Assembly: GCF_046156265.1 (NCBI RefSeq)
Contig: NZ_JAWDIR010000033.1
Coordinates: 124,001-188,000 of the forward strand
DNA from: CAMDHY01 sp046156265
GTDB taxonomy: Bacteria; Pseudomonadota; Alphaproteobacteria; Rhizobiales; Segnochrobactraceae
Length of the DNA: 64,000 nt
Direction: 5' to 3'
Shown: piece by piece, positions 9,789 to 18,185 of the stretch
How the letters are laid out: each line of letters starts with the position of its first letter
Numbering within the stretch: the first letter of the stretch is position 1
Position numbers and translations under genes: made by a program
The notes under the pieces: model-generated
Told to the model about the DNA's origin: nothing
Database searches by the model: none
The model's input: the letters and a program-made list of their open reading frames with translations, nothing else

Positions 9789-9961
9789 CGGGCGGGCGGC
9801 TCCTGTCGCGGCGGGCCCCCGTCTTCGCACGATGGATCGTACCGGGCGACCCCGCGCAGCAACCGGAGGCGGGCGCCCGGGGCAATCTGGCGTTCACCGC
9901 CGAGGTATCGTATGAGGGCGGCGGCGGCCCCCCGGCAACGGCGGCGTGCCCCGATCACGAT

Positions 9962-10048
9962 GCGGGCGTGGCGGAACTGGTAGACGCGCCGGACTCAAAA
10001 TCCGGTTCTGGTGACAGAGTGTCGGTTCGATTCCGACCGCCCGCACCA
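9962..10048 (+). tRNA. tRNA-Leu (anticodon CAA)
   Basis: A complete class II tRNA. The acceptor arms are GCGGGCG (9962-9968) and CGCCCGC (10038-10044), followed by A and an encoded CCA. The D-arm GCGGAACTGGTAGACGC is typical of tRNA-Leu. The anticodon stem CCGGA/TCCGG encloses the loop CTCAAAA, so the anticodon is CAA at 9996-9998 and reads UUG. A long variable arm and the T-arm GTCGG-TTCGATT-CCGAC follow. Its 3' end is about 70 nt from the convergent SDR gene. Confidence 0.97.
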
Positions 10049-10121
10049 ACCTTCCCGCAGTCCCCATCGAACTTTCGCTCGTCCCTCGACGATCCACGCC
10101 GCCGCAGGGCGCACGCGCCGC

Positions 10122-10934
10122 TCAGGCGAGCGGGCGGCCGCCGTCGACGGGGATGATCGCGCCTGTCGTGAAGGGCATCAGCGTCGCCACCGCCAGCACG
10201 GCATTGGCGACGTCGTCGGGGTCGGCGAGACGGGCGAGCGGCGTCAGCTCGACCTGGCGGTTGCGCCAGGCCTCGTCGAGGCCCTTGACGAACTCGGTGT
10301 CGACGAGGCCCGGCGCCACGGAGACGACGCGGATCGCCGGGGCGAGCGCGCGCGCCAGCGACTTCGTCAGGTTGTCGACCGCCGCCTTCGAGGCGCAGTA
10401 GGCGATGTTGCTGCCCATCGCCGTGGTGCCGGCGATCGAGGAGATGTTGACGACGAGGCCCCGGCCCCCGTGCGCGAGCAGCGGCCGGAAGGCCCGTGTC
10501 GCCGCGATGACGCCGCGGACATTGACCGACAGGATGCGGTCGACGAGGTCGTCGTCGAGCCCGTCGAGGTCGGCATGGGCGACAAACTTGGTGATGCCGG
10601 CGCAGTTGACGAGGATGTCGAGGCGGCCGTGCTCCTCGTCGACGTCGGCGGCGAGCGCCGCCAGGGCGGCCGAATCCGTCACCGGCGCCGGCGCTGCGCG
10701 GTGGCCCTGCCCCGGCAGGTCGGCGGCGAGCGCGCGTGCGGTTGCACCCGACGCGTTGTAGCCGACGACGACGGTGCAGCCGGCCGCCGCCAGCGTGCGC
10801 ACGATGCTGGCGCCGATGCCGCCGGCGCCGCCCGTCACCACCGCGACCTTGCCCGCGAGCGGGGTCGCGCCGGGGAGCGAGGATCGGGACGCGGTGTCCG
10901 GCGCGGCAGAGACGTGACCGCTCACCGCCGTCAC
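10122..10934 (-). CDS. SDR-family NAD(P)-dependent oxidoreductase
   Basis: A 270-residue classical short-chain dehydrogenase. The cofactor motif TGGAGGIGAS is near residues 35-44, then NCAGIT, the catalytic Ser in NISSIAG, YCASK with the catalytic Tyr and Lys, and PGLVDTEF. The C-terminus MPFTTGAIIPVDGGR is typical of FabG-like enzymes. It starts at GTG 10934, overlapping the stop of the preceding dehydrogenase gene as GTGA, and it is the last gene of the LacI-linked catabolic operon. A proposed role is oxidation or reduction of a pathway intermediate; the substrate is unknown. Confidence 0.92.
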   Translation of the reverse strand: MTAVSGHVSAAPDTASRSSLPGATPLAGKVAVVTGGAGGIGASIVRTLAAAGCTVVVGYNASGATARALAADLPGQGHRAAPAPVTDSAALAALAADVDEEHGRLDILVNCAGITKFVAHADLDGLDDDLVDRILSVNVRGVIAATRAFRPLLAHGGRGLVVNISSIAGTTAMGSNIAYCASKAAVDNLTKSLARALAPAIRVVSVAPGLVDTEFVKGLDEAWRNRQVELTPLARLADPDDVANAVLAVATLMPFTTGAIIPVDGGRPLA

Positions 10935-11869
10935 GCCGGCGCCCCGCGCTTGTGGGCGACGAGGTGCATCAGCTTGCGGTCGCGCCAGGCCCGGCGGCCG
11001 GCGAGACCGTCGGCGGGAAGGGCCGCGCGGCGCTCCGCCGTCACCCGGTCGATCAGGTCCTGCGACCACGGCCGCGGCTCGGTGCGGTCCTGCGCGACCG
11101 AGTGATAGAGCGGCCCGAGCCGAGCGGCGTAGTCGGACACGCCGCCCGGCGCGTTGAGGTCGATGGTCTCGAACGGCCCCATGAACGACCAGCGGTAGCC
11201 GAGGCCGTGGGAGACCGTCTTGTCGATGTCGGCGGCGGTGGCGTAGCCCGCCTCGAACAGCGCCCACGCCTCGTTGAGGAGCGCCCCCTGCAGGCGGTTG
11301 AGGATGAAGCCCTCGACCTCGCGGTTGACCACCACCGGCTCCTGGCCGACGTGGTCCATCAGCTCCCGCACCGCCGGCACCACGTCCGGATCGGTCCACG
11401 GCGCCGGAACCAGTTCCACCACCGGCACGAGATGCGGCGGGTTCACCGGGTGGGCGATCACGAAGCGGCCGCGGTTCGTGCAGCCCTCGGTGAAGGCCGA
11501 GGCGGGAATGCCCGAGCTCGAGCTGCCGACGATCGCCTCCGGCCGCATCGCCCGGTCGATCTCGAGCGACACCGCCGTCTTCACGTCGGTGCGCTCGAAC
11601 ACCGATTCCTGGATGTAGTCCGCCTCCGCCAGCGCCTCGGCGAGGGTATCGGCCACCGAGATGCGCCCGAGCACAGCCGCGACGTCGTCGACGAGACCGA
11701 TGTCATGGAGCTCGGCGAGGCTGTCCGCAAGATGGCCGAGCACCGAGGCGCGGATCGACGCCTCGCCGTCGAACACCCGCACGGTCATGCCGGCGCGGGC
11801 GAAGACGATCGCCCACCCCGAGCCGACGAGGCCGGCACCGACGATCGCGACCTTGCTGATGTCGGCCAT
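10931..11869 (-). CDS. 3-hydroxyacyl-CoA dehydrogenase family protein (lambda-crystallin / gulonate 3-dehydrogenase type)
   Basis: 312 residues. The N-terminal Rossmann domain has VAIVGAGLVGSGWAIVFARAG, then QESVFER and SSSSGIPAS. FVIAHPVNPPHLVPVVELVP carries the conserved His of the family, and a helical C-terminal domain follows (EGFILNRLQGALLNEAW). The short single-domain form resembles lambda-crystallin/L-gulonate 3-dehydrogenase and carnitine 3-dehydrogenase rather than FadB. It begins 3 nt after the lactonase-like gene stop and overlaps the SDR gene. In this sugar-transporter operon a beta-hydroxy acid such as an aldonate is a reasonable but unproven substrate. Confidence 0.9.
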   Translation of the reverse strand: MADISKVAIVGAGLVGSGWAIVFARAGMTVRVFDGEASIRASVLGHLADSLAELHDIGLVDDVAAVLGRISVADTLAEALAEADYIQESVFERTDVKTAVSLEIDRAMRPEAIVGSSSSGIPASAFTEGCTNRGRFVIAHPVNPPHLVPVVELVPAPWTDPDVVPAVRELMDHVGQEPVVVNREVEGFILNRLQGALLNEAWALFEAGYATAADIDKTVSHGLGYRWSFMGPFETIDLNAPGGVSDYAARLGPLYHSVAQDRTEPRPWSQDLIDRVTAERRAALPADGLAGRRAWRDRKLMHLVAHKRGAPA

Positions 11870-11872
11870 GGC

Positions 11873-12763
11873 TCAGGCTACCCGCGAGGGTTCGCCGTCG
11901 GCGAGGCAGATCTCGGTGATCCGCAGCCCCTCCTCGGTGATGCGCGAGGGGAAGCGGTCGCGCAGGCGCTCCTCGTGGATCGGGATGACGCGGCGGGACT
12001 CGTAGCCGACCTGCTTCATCATCTCCTCGGTGGCGAGCACGAGGTTGGTCTGGCTGCCGACGGCGAGACCGACCGGCACATAGATCGGGTCGGCGACGTC
12101 GACGGCACCGCCCGGCCCCTCGATGTTCTCGAAGACGTAGACGAGGTCGCCGGCGAGCACCCAGGTGTCCGAGGAAGCGGTCTTGCCGTCGTTGCGCACC
12201 GTCACCCACATCGAGCCGTAGGTGTGGCTGTCGAAGGCGGCGTGCAGGTCGATGCCGGGCAGGACGTCGGCCTTGGCGCCGTCGACGGTGACGAGGCGGC
12301 GCTGGCGGGCGAGGTCGAGGCCGCGGACGATGTCGCCGGGGTCCACCGCCGTCATCATCCAGCGCATCCGGTCGGGCAGCGCCATCGCCCACGTCCACTT
12401 CGCGATCTCGCGCTCCTGGATGTAGAAGGTCGCCTTCGGGAAGTCCTCGACGTTACCGAAGTGGTCGAAGTGGGCGTGGGTGATGAACACCGTGTCGACA
12501 TCCGCCGGATCGAGGCCGATGCTGCCGAGGACGACCTTCGGCGAGCGCCAGTTCTCGACGCCGAAGCGGTCGCCCAGCACCTTGCCGTAGTCCTTGTCGC
12601 TGTAGCCGACATCGACCATGGCGGTGCGCCCCTTGCCCTTGATCAGGGCATAGCAATAGGGGAGCTTGACGTAGCCCTGGTTGTGGGCGCCGTAGAGGAC
12701 GCCACTCTTGTGGTAGTCGGTGACGTAGCTGTATTCGAGCACCCAGATCGAATAGTCGCTCAT
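11873..12763 (-). CDS. Metallo-beta-lactamase-fold hydrolase (N-acyl homoserine lactonase family)
   Basis: 296 residues of the MBL fold. The dinuclear zinc motif HAHFDH (H96, H98, D100, H101) is intact. Further ligand-region segments are DSHTYGSMW and VLAGDLVYVFENIEGP. The closest family impression is the AhlD/AttM-like N-acyl homoserine lactonase group, which opens lactone rings. In this operon opening of a sugar-acid lactone is at least as plausible as quorum quenching (inference). ATG 12763 has GGGAGGA upstream and overlaps the stop of the unknown 196-residue protein as ATGA. Confidence 0.9.
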   Translation of the reverse strand: MSDYSIWVLEYSYVTDYHKSGVLYGAHNQGYVKLPYCYALIKGKGRTAMVDVGYSDKDYGKVLGDRFGVENWRSPKVVLGSIGLDPADVDTVFITHAHFDHFGNVEDFPKATFYIQEREIAKWTWAMALPDRMRWMMTAVDPGDIVRGLDLARQRRLVTVDGAKADVLPGIDLHAAFDSHTYGSMWVTVRNDGKTASSDTWVLAGDLVYVFENIEGPGGAVDVADPIYVPVGLAVGSQTNLVLATEEMMKQVGYESRRVIPIHEERLRDRFPSRITEEGLRITEICLADGEPSRVA

Positions 12764-13350
12764 GGTCTTCCTCCCGCTACTCTTGTTGGGGCGGACGCGC
12801 ACGTGCAGCACGCCTGCCTGAAATCGACCATCGTCAGTCCCGCCTCGACGTCGGAGGCGGCCCGCAGCACCTGGTAGGCGGTGGCGATCCGTTCGGACGC
12901 TTCCGCCAGCGCGGCGGCCCCGCCGGAGACCTCGCCGCAGCGGGCGAAGGCCGAGAGGCTTTCGCCGACCAGCCGCTGCGCGCGTGCGAGCCGCGCCTTG
13001 TGCGCCGCCAGCGCACCCGGCGCCGCAAGGGCGGCGATCGCCGCCTCGGCCGTGTCCAATCGTTCCCGCGCGAGCCCGAGATCGGGCAGGTCGAGGATGT
13101 CCCGGCGGCCGCTCACCTCGACGAGGATCAACAGGCCGGAGATCTGGCCGATCAGGCAGCGCAGCGTGTCGAAGACGCCGGCGGCGCCGAGCCGGTAGGC
13201 GACGAGCGCTTCGGGCGCCGCCGACGGCTCTACCGGCACGGTGGCATCGCTCGCCGCGAATCCACCGGAGCCGGCGACGGCGGCGCAATCCTCGCGGTGG
13301 ATGGTGACGGCGCGCTCGAACAGCGCCCGGCCGGCGGCATCAGCGCGCAT
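12760..13350 (-). CDS. Hypothetical protein of the LacI-linked catabolic operon
   Basis: 196 residues that I do not recognise. The protein looks all-helical and Ala/Leu-rich, with no signal peptide or clear membrane span. Seven Cys are present, two adjacent in ACCTC near the C-terminus, and the last 25 residues are loop-like. Codon use matches the neighbours. Reality is supported by position: its ATG lies inside the LacI gene end (11-nt overlap) and its stop overlaps the MBL gene start (ATGA), so it is probably translated with both. It could be a small accessory or ligand-binding protein of the pathway; no function is proposed. Confidence 0.72.
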   Translation of the reverse strand: MRADAAGRALFERAVTIHREDCAAVAGSGGFAASDATVPVEPSAAPEALVAYRLGAAGVFDTLRCLIGQISGLLILVEVSGRRDILDLPDLGLARERLDTAEAAIAALAAPGALAAHKARLARAQRLVGESLSAFARCGEVSGGAAALAEASERIATAYQVLRAASDVEAGLTMVDFRQACCTCASAPTRVAGGRP

Positions 13351-14422
13351 GGTGATCCCCCGTCAGCTGGTCCGCCGTCCTGCGGTCCCGCGTCGTCAGG
13401 CGCTCGACGAGCCCGGCCGGCGGAATGCGCTGCACGAACGGCTCGGCGCTCGTGTGGGTGGCGAGCTTGCGGGCGATCTCGACGGTGCTCCGCAGCATCT
13501 CGTCGACTGGCTGGCGGACCGTCGTCAAAGCGTGCGACGGCCAGGCCGCCATCGCCACGTCGTCGAAACCGACGACGGAGAGGTCTTCCGGAATGGCGAG
13601 CCCGAGCTCCCGGCGCACGCCGTCCATGAAGCCGATGGCGAGGATGTCGTTGGCGCAGAAGACGCCGTCCGGTCGCGGCGAGAGCCCGGCGAAGGTGCCG
13701 GCGGCCGCATAGCCGGCCTCGTAGGAGAACAGCCCGGCCTCGAGGCAGCGCGGCGGATCGAGGCCGCGCTCGACGGCGCGGTCGACGAAGCCCTTCTTCC
13801 GCTCGACATTCGTCGAGGCGTCCGGCCGGGCGGCGACGTAGGCGAGGCGCCGGTGACCGCGGTCGATGAGGAAGTCGGCGACCTGGGCGCCGCCGAGGAC
13901 GTTGTCGCAGGTGACGCCGAAGGAATTGTCGTCGTTCGACAGCCGGTTGAAGAACACCACCGGCGTTCCCGCCTCGCCGCATTCGCGGCGCGCCTCCGAC
14001 GACAGCGTCGAGGCGAGGATGATCGTCACGTCGGGCTGGTAGGTGAGCAACAGCCGCACCGCCTCGTCGAAGTCGCCGGTGGCGGAGGCCGCCACCAGCA
14101 TGACGTTCATGTCGATTGCCCGGAGCGCCTCGGTCAGCCGCGTCACCACCTCCGGATAGAACGGGTTGGTGATGTCGGAGACGACGAGGCCGACGATGCT
14201 CGTCCGCTTGGTGATCAGGCTGCGGGCGAAGGGGTTCGGCCGGTAGCCGATCTCCGCCGCCCGGGCGAGAACGAGGTCGCGGGTCTGCTGGGCGATGATG
14301 GCGTGCGGATGGAAGGCCCGCGACACTGTCGACACGGACATGCCGAGGTCGCGCGCGAGGTCCTTGACCGTCAGCCGCGGCTTGCGGCCTCGTTCGCGGG
14401 CGGGCGTGTCCAGGCTCGACAT
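13340..14422 (-). CDS. LacI-family transcriptional regulator
   Basis: 360 residues. The N-terminal LacI helix-turn-helix is clear at about residues 17-38 (LTVKDLARDLGMSVSTVSRAFH), followed by a hinge (RPNPFARSLITKRT) and a periplasmic-binding-protein-like effector domain (IVGLVVSDITNPFYPEVV; PDGVFCANDILAIGFMDG; VVGFDDV). ATG 14422 is the natural start just before the HTH. The gene lies inside the operon it probably controls. The near-identical palindromes with a central AACGTT at 17081-17098 and 20768-20792 are the likely operators, so it probably represses both the transporter and catabolic operons, and itself, until inducer binds. Confidence 0.93.
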   Translation of the reverse strand: MSSLDTPARERGRKPRLTVKDLARDLGMSVSTVSRAFHPHAIIAQQTRDLVLARAAEIGYRPNPFARSLITKRTSIVGLVVSDITNPFYPEVVTRLTEALRAIDMNVMLVAASATGDFDEAVRLLLTYQPDVTIILASTLSSEARRECGEAGTPVVFFNRLSNDDNSFGVTCDNVLGGAQVADFLIDRGHRRLAYVAARPDASTNVERKKGFVDRAVERGLDPPRCLEAGLFSYEAGYAAAGTFAGLSPRPDGVFCANDILAIGFMDGVRRELGLAIPEDLSVVGFDDVAMAAWPSHALTTVRQPVDEMLRSTVEIARKLATHTSAEPFVQRIPPAGLVERLTTRDRRTADQLTGDHHAR

Positions 14423-14460
14423 CGGGTTGCGGTCCCTTCGTTGGCGGGGACTTCGAGGCG

Positions 14461-15750
14461 TCAGGCGGCGTTGCGGCCCCCGAAGCGGCGAACGCGGATG
14501 TTCGCCTGCTCCGCGTGGCCATGGAAGCCTTCCAGCATACACAGCCGCGAGCACACCTCGCCGACGAGCGCGCTCGCCTCGTTGGTCAGGACGCGCTGGT
14601 AGGTGCACGTCTTGATGAACTTGCCGACCCAGAGGCCGCCGGTGTAGCGCGCCGCCTTCTTCGTCGGCAGCGTGTGGTTGGTGCCGATCACCTTGTCGCC
14701 ATAGGCGACGTTGGTGCGCGGGCCGAGGAACAGCGCGCCGTAGTTGGTCATGTTGGCGAGGAAGTAGTCGGGATCGCGCGTCATCACCTGCACGTGCTCG
14801 GAGGCGATGCGGTCGGCCTCGGACAGCATCTCCTCATAGCTGTCGCAGACGATCACCTCGCCATAGTCGTTCCAGGCCTGGCGGGCGGTCTCGGCGGTCG
14901 GCAGCACGGCGAGCTGGCGCTCGATCTCGGCCATCGTGTCGCGCGCGAGCTTCTCGGAATTGGTGAGCAGGACGGCCGGCGAGGTCGGCCCGTGCTCGGC
15001 CTGGCCGAGCAGGTCGGTGGCGCAGATCTCGCCGTCGACGCTGTCGTCGGCGATCACCAGCGTCTCGGTCGGGCCGGCGAACAGGTCGATGCCGATGCGG
15101 CCGTAGAGCTGGCGCTTCGCCTCTGCGACGAAGGCGTTGCCGGGGCCGACCAGCATGTCGACGGGGGCGATGGTCTCGGTGCCGATCGCCATCGCACCGA
15201 TCGCCTGGACGCCGCCGAGCACGTAGATCTCGTTCGCGCCGGCGAGGTGCATGGCCGCGACGATCGCCGGATGCGGCCCGCCCTGGAACGGCGGCGCGCA
15301 GGCGATGATGCGCTCGACGCCGGCGACCCTCGCGGTGACGACGCTCATGTGGGCGGAGGCGACCATCGGGTACTTGCCGCCCGGGACGTAGCAGCCGACG
15401 GCGTTGACGGGGATGTTCCGGTGGCCGAGGACGACGCCCGGCATCGTCTCGACCTCGAGGTCGAGGATGCAGGCGCGCTGCTTCTCGGCGAAGTTGCGCA
15501 CCTGCGCCTGGGCGAAGCGGATGTCGTCGAGGTCCTGCGGCGAGACCTTCGCCATCGCCGCCTCGATGTCCGCCTCGCTCAGGCGGAAGCTCTCCGGCGA
15601 CCACTTGTCGAACCGCTCGGAGAGGTCACGCACCGCGGCGTCGCCGCGCTTCTCGATGTCGGCCAGTATGCCTTCGACCGTGGCGCGGACCTTTGCGTCG
15701 TTCGCCGCCACCGCATTGGAATCCAGACCGCGCTTCAGAACCTTGGGCAT
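14461..15750 (-). CDS. Histidinol-dehydrogenase-like oxidoreductase (HpsN/HisD paralogue)
   Basis: 429 residues. HisD fold markers are PGGKYPM, PPFQGGPHPAIVAA, GGVQAIGAMAIGTE, VGPGNAFVAEAKRQLYG, the Zn-site region LLGQAEHGP, GTNHTLPT and the C-terminal FHGHAEQANIRVRR. There are no his genes nearby, and the sequence resembles the catabolic branch that includes sulfopropanediol 3-dehydrogenase HpsN more than biosynthetic HisD (recollection, not tested). HisD-type enzymes oxidise a primary alcohol through the aldehyde to the acid with two NAD+. Here it probably oxidises the imported compound. ATG 15750 is chosen for its spacing from GAGGA; upstream ATG 15756 overlaps that ribosome site. Confidence 0.88.
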   Translation of the reverse strand: MPKVLKRGLDSNAVAANDAKVRATVEGILADIEKRGDAAVRDLSERFDKWSPESFRLSEADIEAAMAKVSPQDLDDIRFAQAQVRNFAEKQRACILDLEVETMPGVVLGHRNIPVNAVGCYVPGGKYPMVASAHMSVVTARVAGVERIIACAPPFQGGPHPAIVAAMHLAGANEIYVLGGVQAIGAMAIGTETIAPVDMLVGPGNAFVAEAKRQLYGRIGIDLFAGPTETLVIADDSVDGEICATDLLGQAEHGPTSPAVLLTNSEKLARDTMAEIERQLAVLPTAETARQAWNDYGEVIVCDSYEEMLSEADRIASEHVQVMTRDPDYFLANMTNYGALFLGPRTNVAYGDKVIGTNHTLPTKKAARYTGGLWVGKFIKTCTYQRVLTNEASALVGEVCSRLCMLEGFHGHAEQANIRVRRFGGRNAA

Positions 15751-15775
15751 CGTCATTCCTCGTCTCACTAGGGGG

Positions 15776-15801
15776 CGGCGGACGGCCGGAGCCGTCCGCC
15801 G
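15776..15801 (-). terminator. Strong hairpin between binding-protein gene and hisD-like gene
   Basis: CGGCGGACGG (15776-15785) and CCGTCCGCCG (15792-15801) form a perfect 10-bp stem with a 6-nt loop, 8 nt downstream of the binding-protein stop. There is no U-tract. Such hairpins after binding-protein genes usually stabilise the upstream mRNA or partly terminate, giving more binding protein than downstream enzymes (inference). Confidence 0.5.
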
Positions 15802-15808
15802 GTGTGCG

Positions 15809-17035
15809 TCAGGGCTGCACGGTCGGCTCGACGTCCGTCAGCTTGTAGAGATCGGCCGGGGGCTCGCAGCGCTGGCAGTTGATGCCCGGCTCGTTCGGCG
15901 CCTTGGTCACCTCGGCCGGCAGCGGCTGGATCGTCGCGCCGGGGGTCGGCTTGCCTTCGAGGGCGGAGGCGAGCGAGAGCTCCGGCAGGAGCTCGGGGTT
16001 GAACACCTCGGTGACGAACGACGAGGGCACCTTGCCGTCGGGGAAGGTGTTGCAGCCGTTCTCGAAGGTGTCGCCCTCGCAGAGCTTCACCTTGTCCGCC
16101 GGCACCCACGGCAGCGGGTACTGGATGTTGGTGGGCTCGAGCTCGCGCTTGCCGGTGAGGATCTCCATCATCAGCTTGAAGGCGTAGCCCGACTGCGCCG
16201 GCGGCGAGCCGGACGAGACGCCCTTCAGGCCCTTCGCCTGCATCTCCGGGTTGGCGAGCGCCAGGCGGAAGCCGTTGGAGTTCTCGCCGACCACCGGGAC
16301 GAGATCGCCGCCCTTGTCGAGCAGCGCCTGGATGGCGCCGTACTCGCCAGCCTGGGCCCAGATGCCGTCGACGTCCGGATGGGCGGCGAGCGCCTTGGCC
16401 GTCTCCTGCTGGGTCGTGCGGTCGTCCCAGTAGGAGTAGTACTCGGCGGCGACCTCGATGCCGGGATACTGGTTGAAGATGTGCATGGCACCGTCGGTGT
16501 GGCGCTTGTCCACCGAGTTGCCGGGCACGCCGCGGCTGAGGAAGATCTTGCCCTTGCCGCCGAGCTCGTTGACCAGCGCCTGGGCGGTGTTCTCGCCGAA
16601 GCCGGAGGTGATGTAGCTGACGTTGTAGGCGCACGGCTCGGTGACGGTGGCGTCGTAGCTGAAGAACAGCACGCCCTCGTCGCAGCCGCGCTTGATCGTC
16701 CGGTTGAGGGCGGTCGACGAGATCGGGAACGACACGATGCCGTCGGCGCCGGCCTCGATCATGCTCTCGTAGGCGGAGATCTGCGCCTGCGGGTCGGTGC
16801 CCGAGATCACCTCGATGAGCTCGACCTGCTTGTCGTAGGGCGGCGTGGCGGCCAGCGCCTTGACGATGTTGACGGCCTCGGACTGCCAGGAATTGCCGGA
16901 ATAGCTGAGGCTCAGATAGATCTTGTACTTCTTGTCGGCGTCCTGGGCGCTCGCGGCACCCGTCAGGGCGGCGATGGCGAGCAGCGCCGTCGTGCCGAGC
17001 GCCACGGCCTTGGTCGCGCTTTTCCACTTTGTCAT
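15809..17035 (-). CDS. Sugar-type ABC transporter periplasmic substrate-binding protein
   Basis: 408 residues. A signal peptide ends near GAASA-QDA. The body is a type I periplasmic binding protein: YKIYLSLSYSGNSWQSEAVNIVKALA, AYESMIEAGADGIVSFPIS, ALAAHPDVDGIWAQAGEYGAIQAL and VVGENSNGFRLALANPEM. It is about 80-100 residues longer than ribose-binding RbsB-type proteins. The extra C-terminal part has a Cys pair (NCQRC), and two Cys in the core could form a disulfide. ATG 17035 has a strong GGAGGAG. It is separated from the permease genes by a gap with its own LacI-type operator, so it begins a second transcription unit. Confidence 0.9.
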   Translation of the reverse strand: MTKWKSATKAVALGTTALLAIAALTGAASAQDADKKYKIYLSLSYSGNSWQSEAVNIVKALAATPPYDKQVELIEVISGTDPQAQISAYESMIEAGADGIVSFPISSTALNRTIKRGCDEGVLFFSYDATVTEPCAYNVSYITSGFGENTAQALVNELGGKGKIFLSRGVPGNSVDKRHTDGAMHIFNQYPGIEVAAEYYSYWDDRTTQQETAKALAAHPDVDGIWAQAGEYGAIQALLDKGGDLVPVVGENSNGFRLALANPEMQAKGLKGVSSGSPPAQSGYAFKLMMEILTGKRELEPTNIQYPLPWVPADKVKLCEGDTFENGCNTFPDGKVPSSFVTEVFNPELLPELSLASALEGKPTPGATIQPLPAEVTKAPNEPGINCQRCEPPADLYKLTDVEPTVQP

Positions 17036-17080
17036 TTTGCGTCTCCTCCTTCCGATATCCCGACCGAAGTCAGGCCTCAT

Positions 17081-17098
17081 GGTGAGAACGTTCTCACC
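17081..17098. promoter_or_regulatory. LacI-type operator upstream of the binding-protein operon
   Basis: GGTGAGAACGTTCTCACC is a perfect 18-bp palindrome with the central CG step typical of LacI-family sites. It is 46 nt upstream of the binding-protein ATG. The same core GAGAACGTTCTC recurs upstream of the transporter ATPase gene, which supports it as the binding site of the LacI regulator encoded at 13340-14422. Confidence 0.85.
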
Positions 17099-17102
17099 AG
17101 CA

Positions 17103-17161
17103 CGCGGCGCAACCCCGCCGCGCAGATTTGTTCCCCACGCGGCAGGCTTTGCCGCGCAGAT
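17103..17161 (-). repeat. Two tandem hairpins with shared arms between permease and binding-protein genes
   Basis: CGCGGCG (17103-17109) pairs with CGCCGCG (17116-17122), and CGCGGCA (17138-17144) pairs with TGCCGCG (17150-17156). The two units share the 11-bp direct repeat GCCGCGCAGAT at 17117-17127 and 17151-17161, so the arms can also cross-pair in alternative folds. They lie just after the permease stop and may end or attenuate the transporter transcript. Confidence 0.55.
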
Positions 17162-17165
17162 CGCG

Positions 17166-18185
17166 TCAGCCTCGCCCGGGTCGTCTGAGCCGGGCGAACA
17201 GCTCCTCTCTGAGGAAGAACAGGGCGGCGACGATGATCCCGCCCTCGATCACGGTGCGCCATCCCTGCTCGAGGCCGATGGCGGAGATGACGGTGCCGAG
17301 CGTCGTGAGCAGCACCGCGCCGCCGACGGTGCCAACGAAGCTGCCGCGCCCGCCGAGGATCGACGAGCCGCCGATCACCACGGCGGCGATCGACGGCAGC
17401 ATGTAGTTGTCGCCCATGCGGAGCGTCGCGCCGTTGGCGTAGCCGACCAGCATCATGCCGACGAAGCCGGCGCAGGCGGCGCTGACGACGTAGGCCGTCA
17501 TTGTCACCGCGCCCACCGAGACGCCGGCGACCCGCGCCGCCTCGGGATTGGCCCCGACCGCATAGAGCCGCCGCCCGAGCACGGTGCGGCTCTGCACGAC
17601 CCAGCCGGCGAGCGCGAACAGGACGACGAAGAAGACGACGGTCGGGACGCCGAGCCACGTCGACTTCATCAGCGCCGTCAGCACGTCCGGCGAGGCGCCG
17701 CGCGGCGTCCCGCTCGTGTAGCCGAGGGCCACCGAGGCGAGGATGATCGAGGTCGCCATCGTCATGATGAAGGGCGGGATCTTCAGCACCGTGACGCCGA
17801 AGCCGTTGAAGGCGCCGCACAGGCAGCAGACGCCGAGGATCGCCGGCAGCAGGTACCACGCGTCGGGGTTGCCGGCCCCGACCCACGTCGCCGACAGCAC
17901 GCCGCCGATGGTGATCAAAGCGGGGATCGACAGGTCGAGGCCGCCGACGAGGATCACCAGCCCCTGCCCGAAGGCGAGCACGATGAGGAAGGAGGCGAGC
18001 GTCAGCACCGTCAGCACCTGGCTCCACGAGCCGAGCGCCGGGCTGACGAAGCGCGAGCCGAGAATGAGCAGGATGCTGAGCGCGAAGACGACGATGCCGT
18101 TGATCGTCTCGCGGCCGATGCCGCCGGAACGGCGCGTATCGGCCGCCGCCTTGAAGCCGCCGGAGACGTGCGGGGAGACGCTCAT
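17166..18185 (-). CDS. ABC transporter permease, ribose/CUT2 type (second permease)
   Basis: 339 residues with about nine hydrophobic segments (family BPD_transp_2). Typical RbsC-like pieces are LVILVGGLDLSIPALITIGGV, IPPFIMTMATSIILASV, YAVGANPEAARVAGV and SILGGRGSFVGTVGGAVLLTTL. It should form the membrane channel together with the other permease and the double-ATPase, importing the ligand of the binding protein. ATG 18185 overlaps the upstream permease stop as ATGA. Two different permeases in one CUT2 system suggests a heterodimeric channel. Confidence 0.92.
   Translation of the reverse strand: MSVSPHVSGGFKAAADTRRSGGIGRETINGIVVFALSILLILGSRFVSPALGSWSQVLTVLTLASFLIVLAFGQGLVILVGGLDLSIPALITIGGVLSATWVGAGNPDAWYLLPAILGVCCLCGAFNGFGVTVLKIPPFIMTMATSIILASVALGYTSGTPRGASPDVLTALMKSTWLGVPTVVFFVVLFALAGWVVQSRTVLGRRLYAVGANPEAARVAGVSVGAVTMTAYVVSAACAGFVGMMLVGYANGATLRMGDNYMLPSIAAVVIGGSSILGGRGSFVGTVGGAVLLTTLGTVISAIGLEQGWRTVIEGGIIVAALFFLREELFARLRRPGRG

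Noticed and set aside
14461..15750. Biosynthetic histidinol dehydrogenase (hisD)
   Set aside because: No histidine genes are nearby; it lies between a LacI regulator and a sugar-type binding protein, so a catabolic paralogue is more likely.
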